Part shown: positions 30,934 through 41,544 of the stretch, piece by piece | Layout of the letters: every line of letters begins with the position of its first letter | Numbering within the stretch: position 1 is the stretch's first letter | DNA from: Symbiodinium natans | Taxonomy: Eukaryota; Sar; Dinophyceae; Suessiales; Symbiodiniaceae | Assembly: GCA_905221605.1 (NCBI GenBank) | Contig: CAJNDS010000177.1 | Coordinates: forward strand, 1-64,000 | DNA: 64,000 nucleotides | Direction: 5' to 3' | Position numbers and translations under genes: made by a program | Notes under the pieces: generated by a model | Seen by the model: only the letters and a program-made list of their open reading frames with translations | Databases searched by the model: none | Told to the model about the DNA's origin: nothing

Positions 30934-33319
30934 GGATGCATCAGGTGTGGCAAGCTCGATCTGCTTGGCAAAGCAAGCAGATCTCGAAGCGGTAGCGTTC
31001 AGTTGTACCGGCCGCCGCCTGGCGCGGGCGGCCTATGGTGTAGGGTTTAAGGTTTTAGAGGTCTGTTTTTGATATTTTTGCCCCAACCAAGGTGGAGACG
31101 GCGGATGGTTGGCGGCTGTTGTGGATGTGGAAGTACCAAACCCTGCGGTGGAACGTCTCTGGTTTGGGAAGCGCCCGCAGGCAGCAACAGGAAGCTAGGT
31201 TTGGGGTTTGGGGTTTGGGGTTTAGGGCTTAGGGCTTTGACTTCAGGGCTTATGGGGTTTTAAGGCTTATTGGGTTTTCAAGTTTTGGGCAAAAACAAGC
31301 TACACCCCAAATCCAAAGTATGAGTTGAAAGTCAAGGGGGATATTTCTTGGCCAGATGCCTGCAGGTTTCGAAGGGCCACGTTATTGGGTTACTTGATAG
31401 AGTTTACGGCTGCTTGAAGTATAGGGAGGCCCAAGCATCATGCCTATTCTTTCGTTCGCCGCCTGTAAATTTTATTCGCTGTGAAAAAGGAAGTTCAGGG
31501 AACCAGGCACCTTACCTCTCTCCATATTGTCCTTAGCTTGCGGAGAATATTGGAGTCAACAAACACACTCCCGAGTTGCCGTTATACGAAGAACTCAAGG
31601 TAAGAACGTGGAGGGGTGTATAGGGTTTAGGGTTTAGGGTTTAGGGCGCCATGGAATTCCCGAATGTTTGAGTTCCGTTGGTGACTGAGACTGGTTGAGG
31701 GTACCCCTAAACCCCAAATTAAGCCCTAAAACCCTCAACCCCTGAACCCTAAACCCTAAACCCTAAACCCTAAACCCTAAACCCCAAACCCTAAACCCTA
31801 AACCCTAAACCCTAAACCCTAAACCCTAAACCCTAAACAGCAGCCCTAAACCCCTGAAGCCAAAACCCTTCTTAGGGCTCTTGTAGGTTCCCCAGAGGCC
31901 ACGAAGCGACTTGGAGAAATCGCTGGGCTTGCGGCGTCCGTCCAAGCTCCACCGGCGCCGGAGGCGAGGCGTTCGCCTGCGGGCCGGGCACTTCCGAAGC
32001 ACTTTTTGCATCTTACTTCGCCTTTAGTTGAACTTTAGACTTTTTGGGTTTCCTTACTTAGTAGGAATATTAAAGTTTAACTTTTTGGGTTTCCTTATTT
32101 AGTAGGAATATTAAAGTTTAACTCTTTTTTTACCCTTGGTTGTTGGAGAAGTAAGGCATACCGGCCCCGACCGGAGACTCGCCAGCAGTTGCGGCAGGAG
32201 TTCGGGCGCATGAACAAGTCCAGCTCCACGAGGAACATCTGGTATCTACAAGGAACCTCGGCAGGGCTTGGGGTTTGGGGTTTGGGGTTTAGGGTTTAGG
32301 GTTTAGGGTTTAGGGGCAAGGGGAAATATGTTTTTTGAATGGGTTTTAATGGGAAATCCTAGGAACTGTGATGGACACGAGGGAGGCCGACTGGGGCGAT
32401 GGCATTCACCGGGTGGCCAGAGCCACTGCTGAAGACTGGGATCGCAACTCTGGCAGGTTTAGGGTTTAGGGTTTAGAGTTTAGGTTTGGAGCTTCGGCAG
32501 TTGGAGGCTTAAACCCTGAACCCTGATCCCTAAACCCTAAACCTGGGATTTAGGGCTCACATATGGGCAGCTTAGGGTTTTCGGTTTTGGCCCATACTGT
32601 TCAGATGTACAGGATTTTTTTGGGTTCCTCTAGGTAATCTCCAGAAGTTGGAATTCCTTTGAGAACTCATGCGCGTCCCAAGTCTTCCTGGTTGTTGCCA
32701 CGTGGATGTCTAGGATTCGGAGTACGCTCTTGCTTGGTGCCAGGCATAAACAGGGTCTCAGGGTGTAGTGGGTTCTTCGTGGCTTGAAAACAGAGGTTGG
32801 GTTCTTCGTTCCCCTTGCGCCACTCCTACACCTTATTGTCCCTAAGCCCTGAAGCTTTTGATAGCCTTTTCCACCCCCTAACCCCAAAACCCTAAACCCC
32901 TAAACCCCTGAACCCCAACCCCTAAACCCCTGCATCGACCCCTAAATCCTAGCGCCAGGCACCTCTATGCATCAAAGCCATGAGGGAAGCCCTCAACCCT
33001 AAACCCCGAAACCCCCAAACCCCCAAACCCCCAAACCCTAAATCCCTAGACCCCTAAACCCCTAAACCCCTAAACCCCCTAAACCCCCTAAACCCCCAAA
33101 ACCCCCTAAGCCCCCCAAAACCCCCTAAACCCTAAACCCTAAACCCTAAACCCTAAACCCTAAACCCTAAACCCTAAACCCTAAACCCTAAACCCTAAAC
33201 CCTAAACCCTAAGCCTGCCAGGCACCTCTGCACAGGAAGCCCATGAGGGAGAAGAGAACGTGTGGAGCATCCTTGGGCGACGCCTGGAGGGCTCGAAGCT
33301 GTGGCTCCGCCTGGTGTGA
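30934..33319 (+). CDS. Multi-exon gene of unknown function with telomere-repeat introns
   Basis: A chain of small open pieces: 30934-31037 (DASGVASSICLAKQADLEAV), 31092-about 31180 (GDGGWLAAVVDVEVPNPAVE), 31537-31599 (LAENIGVNKHTPELPLYEEL), 31887-about 32010 (SPEATKRLGEIAGLAASVQ), 32156-32252 (YRPRPETRQQLRQEFGRMNK), 32363-32456 (DTREADWGDGIHRVARATAE), 33214-33313 (AQEAHEGEENVWSILGRRLE). Phases agree at 31037/31092 (TATG|GT), 32252/32363 and 32456/33214. The 32253-32362 intron starts with GA; the others use GT. Introns at 32253-32362 and 32457-33213 contain TTTAGGG or CCCTAAA arrays, and the acceptor at 33213 is the final CCCTAAG of an array. The last piece may end at TGA 33317-33319. No domain is recognised. 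Exons between 31180 and 32156 are less certain. Confidence 0.6.
31735..31855 (-). repeat. Interstitial CCCTAAA array
   Basis: About 15 nearly perfect units, inside a presumed intron of the gene at 30934-33319. Confidence 0.9.
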
Positions 33320-33475
33320 GGAGCAGCTTTTGCTTAAGGGGGTTTAGGGTTTAGGGTTTAGGGTTTAGGGTTTAGGGTTTAGGGTTTAGGGTTTAGGGTT
33401 TAGGGTTTAGGGGTTTGGGTGGTTTGGGGGGTTTAGGGGGTTTGGAGTTTAGGGGGTTTAGGGTTTAGGGTAGAA
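32880..33475. repeat. Interstitial arrays in both orientations around an exon
   Basis: 32880-33120 is CCCCTAAA/CCCCCTAAA; 33125-33212 is CCCTAAA; 33338-33475 is TTTAGGG. The last exon of the gene above (33214-33313) sits between arrays of opposite orientation. A degraded copy of its start (CCAGGCACCTCT...AGCCATGAGGGA) lies at 32953-32993 inside the CCCCTAAA block. Confidence 0.9.
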
Positions 33476-33667
33476 GGAGTAGCTTTAGGGCCCAAGTATA
33501 TACTATATGGGTACATGGACCCTTATAGGGTCACAGGTTTCTATCATACTAGGATGGCCTTTTCGGGCATGTCAATCTTTCTTGATCGGATTTACAAGGG
33601 ACCCTACGGGGGAGTGAGATGTGCTTCGTGTTTTTGTGGGGGTTGTTAAGGCCGCGGCTTGTGTGAG

Positions 33668-33669
33668 AG

Positions 33670-33745
<76 letters not shown>

Positions 33746-33750
33746 CGAGA
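33668..33750. repeat. GA dinucleotide microsatellite
   Basis: About 40 GA units with few interruptions. 33780-33970 after it is unique, AT-rich sequence in which I see no gene. Confidence 0.9.
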
Positions 33751-34014
33751 ACACGAGAACAAGAAAGAGGAAAGACACAACGAAGCGATAGCTCCCAATA
33801 AATATGCGCATTGAAATTCATACAGTAAGGAATAAGGAGCGAATTAGATGAATACATGAAGTAAGAAACAAGCAAAAGAATGCATACACCAGAAGCATAA
33901 TTACATGAACATAAGGGGTGTTCTTGACAAAGCAATTGCGGGGTAGATCTTGTACCCGAAGCCCAGAAAGCCTTAAACCCCTTCAACCCCACGCCCTACG
34001 ACTTGCGATGAGGA

Positions 34015-34195
34015 ACCCCTAAACCCTAAACCCTAAACCCTAAACTCCAACCCCTAACCCCTAACCCTTAACCCTTAACCCTAAACCCCTAAACCCCTAA
34101 ACCCCTAAACCCCTAAACCCCTAAACCCCTAAACCCCTAAACCCCTAAACCCCTAAACCCCTAAACCCCTAAACCCCTAAACCCTAAACCCCTAA
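34015..34195 (-). repeat. Variant array CCCCTAAA
   Basis: About 20 units of the 8-mer CCCCTAAA, almost homogeneous from 34085 on. It ends at CGGCCTCGCAG, a plausible acceptor for the next open piece. Confidence 0.9.
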
Positions 34196-34201
34196 ACGGC
34201 C

Positions 34202-34282
34202 TCGCAGCGATGAGGAACCTCATCTTCTCCGACGCGGTCCACTCACCCAACGCCGTGCGCTTCGAGCTGCGAACTCTGGGGG
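34202..34282 (+). CDS. Candidate small exon
   Basis: After GGCCTCGCAG the frame reads MRNLIFSDAVHSPNAVRFEL followed by RTLGA and a stop. It may be a further exon of the gene ending near 33.3 kb, but the phase does not match the GT donor proposed at 33314. Confidence 0.35.
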
Positions 34283-34429
34283 CCTAAATGTAGGGGGCTT
34301 CTGGGAAGAAAGATCTGAAACCCTAAGCCCTAAACCCTAATTAAACTCCCAAACCCTAAGACCCTAAACTCCTAAACCCTAAGACCCTAAAACCGCATAT
34401 CCGAAGCCCTGAACCCTGGAGTGTTTGGG

Positions 34430-34680
34430 GTTGAGGGTTTTAGGGTTTAGGGTTTAGGGTTTGGGGATTAGGGCTTGTGCGTTTTTATCGGATTTGTGGC
34501 GTTTAGAGGTCGGGAGGTGCCTTGGAGGCTTTGGGCTCTTCGATTTGGGGGTTTTTCGGGGTCTGTCATGGCGAATGGATTGCCTAAGGGTTTGGGGTTT
34601 ACGGTTCCTAAGCCCTAAACCCTAAACCCTAAACCCTAAACCCTAAACCCTAAACCCTAAACCCTGAACCCTATACAGCA
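34430..34680. repeat. Interstitial arrays, TTTAGGG then CCCTAAA
   Basis: 34430-34470 is TTTAGGG and 34600-34680 is CCCTAAA. 34480-34600 between them is GC-rich unique sequence; no frame there is convincing. Confidence 0.85.
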
Positions 34681-35195
34681 GGGTTTGGGGTTTAGGCTGT
34701 AGGATGTTTAGCCTTCCTGAGTGCCTTCTCGGACAACCCCCCCAAAACCCTATGCTAGAATTTGCTGAAGGGACCCTCGAAGGAAAAAACATCGAAACAG
34801 CTAAAGATACATGTGCATATACCTGGAAAACCTTCACGGCTGAAATTTCAGCCGGTTTGGGGTAAAGGGGTCTTTTCCCCGACCAGGGTGATTCTTACCG
34901 GTCTGAGGCGGATGTGTGTTTTTGGCGGCGGATTTGCCGTTTTTGCATGTTTCATGCTCCGCTGGGTCTGTGTGACACTGAAAGAAGGTTTGATTATCTT
35001 TTCGGCTCCGAGTGCTAATTAAACTGGAGCTGGCTTGCTTCAACGAGGTCCGCCCTTGCCCTGCATCGCGCAGAACACTTTTTGATCAGCTTTGCTGTGC
35101 CACTTTGCACAATGAAGTCCGTGGATCTGGAAGCACGCGCAACCTGAGCCGAATGCTTTTGGGCTCGAGGGTGCCTTCTTTGATTTGTGTTCGAG

Positions 35196-35607
35196 TTCTA
35201 TGAGAGTTACTCGATGTCCCAGTTGCCCATAGAGATGGAGGCATACAATGCCTTGGAGTCAGCAGGACAGTCTTTTGCGGGAGTTTGTTCGTGTCCTGAC
35301 TGTACATGTTGAAATTTGCAAACACTGTTGCTTGGAAGGCCTGCAGGACATGCCTCTAGCTTGTTGTGGCCAAAAGATACCCCCCACGCTACACGACTGC
35401 ATTAATACAGTTCATGCCGGTTCTAGAAGCAAGCCTGGTGGATAGGTGTGGTTCGAATCTCAGGATTGCCTGACAACGCCAGAGGCAAAAACCATCGCTG
35501 AAAACTACAAGCAGGGGGGCGCAGTGCGGCAACTAGCCAGAGCATTTTGGGACGCGCAAGCAGCTTTGAGTGCCTCATCTACACAAAGCGCAAGGGGATG
35601 CGACTAA
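35196..35607 (+). CDS. Three-exon gene fragment, function unknown
   Basis: Exon 1, 35196-35282, reads FYESYSMSQLPIEMEAYNAL and ends at GGA|GTTTGT in phase 0. Exon 2 begins at 35347 after GCCTGCAG and reads DMPLACCGQKIPPTLHDCIN. Exon 3 runs from 35464 to the stop at 35607 and reads DCLTTPEAKTIAENYKQGGA, then VRQLARAFWDAQAAL. The paired cysteines of exon 2 could be part of a metal-binding site, but no family is recognised. Upstream exons are probably present between 35040 and 35160, where all frames are partly open. Confidence 0.55.
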
Positions 35608-35762
35608 GACTGTGGGTGTTGTTGGCAGTCATAGCAACAACGTCACTCCCAAGGAGGCCAACAGGACGAGAGCAAGGTCCCTGAGGAAGCCAAGCAGTAA
35701 CGAGACATGATTTGTGACGTGAAAAGGATGACCTCTGAATGTTGTTGCTGACGAATGCTTGC

Positions 35763-35885
35763 CCCACTTGGAGGTTCATGGTACTTATTGAACAGTTATA
35801 TCTGGACTTAGAACTGTAAGGGGCTTATAAGTGGGTTATAAGTACAGTAAAATTAGTCAATAAGTACCATGAACCCCCAAGTACC
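35763..35885. mobile_element. MITE-like element, 'ACTTGGAGGTTCATGG' family, best copy
   Basis: ACTTGGAGGTTCATGGTACT at the left and AGTACCATGAACCCCCAAGT at the right are near-perfect reverse complements, about 120 bp in total. The interior holds a further inverted pair around GGGGCTTATAAGTGGG. Flanks show no clear target duplication by eye. Confidence 0.75.
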
Positions 35886-36210
35886 CAAGATAAAGAAAGC
35901 AGTTTCTTTCCCAAGCCTTGCTCCCAACGCAGGTTCACCGGGCTTTATGCAGAATGGCCTTGATTCCCTGAGCTCTTCCGACAGGCCCCTCTTAAGACTT
36001 ACCTTGCTCAGCCTGGTTTATGGAAGTTTATGGTTCGGGCTTGGGTTTTAGAAGCGTCGTCGGCCCAGCGCGCAGGTTCCGTTCCGAGGGCAGAGTAAGG
36101 AGTTTGGGGATGCAATGTGCTGACGCAGAAGTGCAGGTCGGCATTTATGGTGGCGATGTCTGCACAGGAACCTCGAGGTGGGGCCCGCAATCCCTGAACT
36201 AGTATACCCT

Positions 36211-36323
36211 ATTGGAAGCTCTTTGGACTTAGCAAGTCTGCTTATTATCTGCTAGAAACCCTATAATAGTTCCCATAGCCCAATTTACGAACTGTACTTA
36301 CTAAGTCAAAAGGGCTTCCAAGA
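36211..36323. mobile_element. Second MITE-like element, 'TTGGAAGC' ends
   Basis: TTGGAAGCTCTTTGGACTTA at the left mirrors TAAGTCAAAAGGGCTTCCAA at the right. About 113 bp, non-coding, ends related in style to but different from the ACTTGGAGG family. Confidence 0.7.
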
Positions 36324-36344
36324 AAAAAACCCTAAGCAGTGCGG

Positions 36345-36445
36345 TTGAGGGTTTAGGGTTTAGGGTTTAGGGTTTAGGGTTTAGGGTTTAGGTTTTAGGG
36401 TTTAGGGTTTAGAGTTTAGGGTTTAGGGTTTAGGGTTTGGGGTAA
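36345..36445 (+). repeat. Interstitial TTTAGGG array
   Basis: About 14 units with few changes, about 55 bp before a long G-run. Confidence 0.9.
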
Positions 36446-36504
36446 ATTTTGGGGTCCAAAATTTTCCCGGTTTGGGGGGATGCAACCGGGAACGTCTGGG
36501 AAGC

Positions 36505-36672
36505 CGGGGGGGGGGGGGGGGGGGGGACGGGGGGGGAGGGGGGGGGAGGGGGGGAGGGCGGGGGAGGGGGGGGGGGGGGGGAGAGGGGGGGAGAGGGGGA
36601 GAGGGGGGGGAGGGGGGGGGGAGGGGGGGGGAGGGGAGTGGGAGGGGGGGGGGGGGGGGGGGAGGGGCGGAG
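36505..36672 (+). repeat. Poly-G tract with GA interruptions
   Basis: About 165 bases that are almost all G, broken by single A or GA. Such a strand can form G-quadruplexes. The Gly-rich and Pro-rich frames are artefacts. Length in the assembly is likely to be unreliable. Confidence 0.9.
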
Positions 36673-37053
36673 GGTTTGGGTTGTTAGGGTTTTGGGGTAA
36701 GGCTTTTACGGGGTTCAAGGTTTAGGGGCTTAAGGGTTTGGGAGTAGTGTGAAAGGGTGTCGGGTTGAGGCTTCAGGGTGCCTTCAAAGACTAATCCCCA
36801 CTGGTATACTACTAGCAGGACAATTGGTTTCTGGTAAAGCCCTGAGCCGCGCAGGCCTTCATCCGCCTACTGCCTCTTCCGGGCCTTTCATCCACTACTG
36901 CCTCTTCCAGTGCCCCGAAGGCTTTGATAGGTCAATGCACGGGTGCTTGCTGTCTGGGCTACTTAGGCTTGTCTTGATGCCTACCTGTTGTCGGGCCCAG
37001 ATCGACGAAAGTGTAGTGTGGCCAAGAAGCGTGCTTAGGCCAAGGCTTGCGCA

Positions 37054-40000
37054 ATGGCATCAGAATCGGAGAATCCTTGCACGCCTCCTCGAAGAAAGAA
37101 ATCCAAACGGGACGTAGATCTTGGCGACCTGTACCTCAGTTGGGAGCAAATTTCAAGTGTGCGCAAAGCAACTCTGAAGTCTGGGTCTCTTCTCACTTGG
37201 GTTAGCAAAGAGAAGGTTGGGGTCATAGGCATGCCTTCTTTGAAGTTGAATGCCAAAGTCATACTTGAGCTGCTGAAAGTGTATTGCCCGACCTCGCCGT
37301 CATACAAGACTGCTCCAGTGGAGGCACTCAAGTATCAGGCCATTGGGAAGGGGGTTTCAATGCTGCTTAGGGTTTAGGGTTTAGGGTTTAGGGTTTAGGG
37401 TTTAGGGTTTAGGGTTTAGGGTTTAGGGTTTAGGGTTCAGGGTTCAGGGTTTAGGGTTTAGGGTTTAGGGTTTAGGGTTTAGGGTTTAGGGTTTAGGGTT
37501 TAGGGTTTAGTATGGCTTCAGCTGTTGCGACACTTGGAGGCTCATGGGACTTAGTGGATACTTATAGCTGGGCTTATAACCCTACTTAGAAGTAACGTTG
37601 TAAGTCCTGTTATAAGTACTTACTGAGTCCCATGAACCTTCGAGCAGGTGAGAAAATTCCTGGAAGAGTTGGAGCTGGAACCCAAACAAAGCTTGGTGTT
37701 CTGCGATAGTCATGCTCTCAAGATGTTCGTGTCGCTGCTCAACCGCCGGCATGACGGCAGCAAGCGCCGGGTTTCTAGTCAGCATGAAGGGATCGTACTG
37801 GAATCATACCTTCAAAATGTTTCTAGCTGCTAGCCAAACAAAGTGCCAGGACCCAACCCTCAGGATGCTGTTCGAGGAGCTGGGCAAGCATTGGCCGCCA
37901 AAGCCTCGAAGGGGACAGTCCTCAGTTGAGGAGCAAGAGGAAGGGGAGGAAGAGGTTGAGGGTGGGGAAGAGGTTGAGGGTGGGGAAAATTCCGAGGAGG
38001 ACGAGGAAGGTTTTCCGGAGGATACAGTAACGGAGCCGGATGATGTTGAGGATGCGCTGATCGATCAGTATCTCACTACTGACATGGGCCTAGGTCAGAA
38101 ATCCCCTGACCCCCCCTCTGCCTACGTTGGGACTGTTGCGTATGAGTTCGATGCCTACGCGGGCAAGCCAGCAGTTGCCGTTTTGCCACCAGTACACATG
38201 ATGGATCCTGCTGCCGAGCTAGCGATGATTGAGATTCTAGGCCTGAATAAGTGTGTCACGCCAACAATTTCCCCCCAAAAAAATTAAATAAACAAGAAGA
38301 CAAAACATGTATGATTGAACGTGTCCGAGGAAACAAATGGCGGAACGAGCCGCGGCCATTCACGCAAAGAAGGCAGCTGAAAAGTGGAACAGACCCTGGG
38401 GCTGCAAGCAATGCATCCTGCTTGATGGTGTAGGTTGTGGTGTGTGTGGGATGGTTTGTGAGGTCCTGTCCACTCGGACACACAGCAAACGGTTGACTTT
38501 GATATTTGGTCCTTGCCTGGCATCGACGCTGCAACCTTGGAGATTCAGCAAGCGTCAAGGTCTATGACAAGCCTCGATATGAGCCCTCCTCTGCCTCCTG
38601 CCAAGCGACTCCCGTGTCTGGTTTCAGAGCCCGCTGAACCTTCAAAGCCAGCCAAAGCTTCAGTGCCAGCTGAACCTTCAATGCCCAAAACCTCAAAGCC
38701 AGCCAAAGCTTCAGCGCAAACTGAACCTTCGCCCAAAGCCTCAGAGCCAGCCAAAGCTTCCGCGGCAGTGGGACCTTCAAAGCCTAAAGCCTCCGAGCCA
38801 GCTGAATCTTCGAAGCCAGCCAAAGCCTCAGAGCCAGAACCAGCTCCAGCCGAAGAGCCAGCTGAAGGAGCTTCAGACCCTGTCTTAGCAACTGAGATCT
38901 CCAGCGTGCCTCTTGCAGAGGTTGAGCCTTTGCAGCCCGTGCCACAGGTGGAACGGGAGCCTCTGGATGGCGACAGTCAGGCAAGCTATGCGAAAGCCTT
39001 CACACTCCAAGAAGTGGAAGACATGGTGACGAGGGCGCGTGCTTCGAAGGTAGAGGGGCCGCAGGAAGCAAAGAGCCCACAGGAGAGTGTGACAGCGGAT
39101 CCTGAAGACCTGGAGTTGTTGGCGTGCAAGGTGGGGTAATTGTTAGGACTTGTGGACTTGTGCGAGGCTTTCTGATCAATGTGGCTTTGTGTTGTGCTTT
39201 CCTAGGTAGTGACAACCCGTGAAGAGCAAATGAATTCAAAAGAAGCCTTGTGCCAGAAGCATAAGAAGAATGCGGATGAGTATGAAGTACGACCGCAGGC
39301 CAAGAAACAGCAGGCAAAAGCAAAGGCGAAACACGCAAAGGCGAAAGCGAAAGCGAAGGCCAGGGCACACCTTACAGAGGATGATGAGGGAACGGAGAAG
39401 AAGAAGGCCCTTGCTGCTCAAGAGCCAGCAGGTGAGAGTTCTGTGCCAGCCATGGCAAAGAAGCCAGCCAAACGCAACGCCCCCAAGGACGATGATGATG
39501 TTGTTGCTGATGAGGATCCACCGAGGACGAAAGGGTGCAAGAAAGGCAAGGCCCCCCAGGATGATGTTGATGATGAGGACGCACCAAGGAAGGGGTCCAA
39601 GAAACGCCAGGGACCCAAGCAGCATGATGAGGATGCACCAAAGAAAGCGCCCAAGAGAGGCAAGGCGCCCAACGAGGACGATGAAGATGCACCAAAGAAA
39701 GGGCCCAAGAGAGGCAAGGCGCCCAACAAGGACGATGAGGATGCACCAAAGAAAGCGCCCAAGAGAGGCAAAGCGCTAAAGGAGGACGATGAGGAAGCAC
39801 CAAAGAAAGGGCCCAAGAAAGGCAAGGCGCCCAAGGAGGACGATGAGGATGCACCAAAGAAAGGGCCCAAGAGCGGCAAGGCGCCCAAGGAGGACGATGA
39901 GGATGCACCAAAGAAAGGGCCCAAGAAAGGCAAGGCGCCCAGCAAGGACGATGAGGATGCACCAAAAAAGGGGCCCAAGAAAGGCAAGGCCCCCAAGGAT

Positions 40001-40431
40001 GATGGTGATGCTGATGATGAGGATGCACAAAAGAAAGGGCCCAAACCCCCCAAGAAAGCACCCAAGAATGGCAAGGCCCCCACAGACGAAGCCGAGAGCA
40101 CTGAGAAGGCAACCTTCGCTGGCCGTACCAAGCCTAAGTCAGACCCTGCGCAAACCATGTTTCGGGCCATCAAGCAAGCCTTCGCAACAATCGTCGCTCC
40201 TCGAGTGAAGAGCCCATCTGGCTTGGAGGACTCCTTTGCTTTTTTGCCTGCAAGAAAATCACCCTTCCACGGGCACACTCCGTGCCCAATTGTCTGAAGG
40301 AGGCTTTCTGGAAACACTGCCGGCCTCTACTTTTGCAGGCAGACCATAACGATCTAGAAGGCCTCTTCAAGGTGGCCAACGATTGCGCTTGTGTCTATGT
40401 GAAGTCGCCTTTACTGAAGAGTCTCTTGCTG
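37054..40431 (+). CDS. Multi-exon acidic/lysine-rich protein, likely 5' part of the ELFAG gene
   Basis: Exon 1, 37054-37353, starts MASESENPCTPPRRKKSKRD and ends AAGGGG|GTTTCA in phase 0. Exon 2 starts at 37648 (VRKFLEELELEPKQSLVFCD); it needs a one-base frame change near 37790 to reach the coherent YWNHTFKMFLAASQTKCQDP and the acidic EEEVEGGEE stretch that runs to about 38285. A short piece at 38341 (AERAAAIHAKKAAEKWNRPW) follows. Exon 38486-39130 reads TVDFDIWSLPG and then repeats of (S/E)EPAKAS, ending AAG|GTGGGG. Exon 39206-about 40245 encodes a tandem 19-residue repeat (KKGPKKGKAPKEDDEDAP) in about ten copies. A last piece, about 40308-40431, reads EAFWKHCRPLLLQADHNDLE and ends at CTG|GTAATG. 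The lysine/aspartate repeats suggest a nuclear, nucleic-acid- or histone-binding tail; that is inference. Exon 41642 of the next entry could be the continuation. Confidence 0.6.
37365..37515 (+). repeat. TTTAGGG array forming half of an intron
   Basis: About 20 nearly perfect TTTAGGG units begin 12 bases after the donor of exon 1 (37354) and run until the MITE that supplies the rest of the intron. Confidence 0.9.
37532..37645. mobile_element. MITE-like element at an intron-exon border
   Basis: ACTTGGAGGCTCATGGGACT at the left mirrors AGTCCCATGAACCTTCGAG at the right; same family as 35763-35885. Its right end runs directly into CAG, the acceptor of exon 2 (37648). Confidence 0.75.
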
Positions 40432-41544
40432 GTAATGATGACAAAGTGTAGCCACCCGAGTAAGACCCAAACATAAAGCCTTCAATCCTACGCAGAATCC
40501 AAGCGAAGTGTCCGAGGCTGCCTCCGTTGATCTTGAAGGCCCAGGAGAAGATTGATTGGGGATCGGGGGTTCTATCGACTGAGAGCTGTGAAACACTCAG
40601 CTCTTCAGAGCTGTCGCCAGTTCGAACAGATGCTTCTCTGTAGCTACCTCGTAGACCCCGTGATAGATCACGGCTTTCTCAGGTGGGCGTGAGCAGTGAT
40701 TGGAATCATAGGTTTGGGCTTTGGTTTTATGCTTTCTAGTAAGTCTACCAGCTTTGTTGTTGGGGCGACACGTCACCAAGAAAGTGTGTTTCACGGTGCA
40801 GAGGCGACTTCAGCGGTGACGAAGGTGAAAGGTTGAGCTGCGACTGATAGTGGTTTCAATCATTCCCTTGACAGCACTGACGTACCTTAAGCCCAGTGTC
40901 TGCTCAGCTGCCCTGCCAGGTACAGCGATGCCCGTGGCCGCAGCGTACTGCAGATATGGCCTTGCAACGGGAGGTCCCGCCAGCGGGTTGGGGTGGGATG
41001 GTTGGTTTAGTGTGGAGGGTGTTGGGTTGAGTGGTTCGATGTTGTGGCATCTGTTGCAGGATCCTGACACATCCCAACATAGACCCTCGCAAGCCCACCC
41101 CTGAAGCCAACGCCAAGCCTAGAGGTATCTAGAGGTGGGAAATGCTCCATGCTGCGCAAGACTGCGTGCTGTGGTTCAAATCTCTAAACTTATAACCCTG
41201 TAACCAGACCCTCGACGAATGTACATCCCTTCTGTTGTATTGAGGCCCAAGGTTTCGACGTGGCGAGGTTGTGGGGTGCTTTCTTCCAAATTTAACGGAC
41301 AGGGTTCATAGTTGACTAAGCTGCTCCAGGCTCTGCGATGGAATTCCAGGGTGGTCTCTCTCTGTAGGTCAGTTAGTCTTTGCCTGGGATGACGCCCGAC
41401 CGATTCGAGAGCACTGTTCGGCGCCTGATCCAGATCGGTGCACCCAAGGTGGCCTGGCAGGCGTTTAATGAGATCCCATGTGCCATTTCGCAACAACAAG
41501 ACTTGCTCTAGAAGGGATTAGCTGTACACTAAAGAAATAGGAAT

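Noticed and set aside
32630-32887. Minus-strand frame of 85 residues
   Set aside because: Lies in a presumed intron, no family likeness, no splice or start context.
36416-36725. Gly-rich and Pro-rich proteins of 70-100 residues
   Set aside because: Produced by the poly-G tract in all frames.
39372-40317. Long minus-strand frames opposite the Lys/Asp repeat exon
   Set aside because: Shadow frames of the 57-bp coding repeat; plus-strand reading has proper splice borders and fits neighbours.
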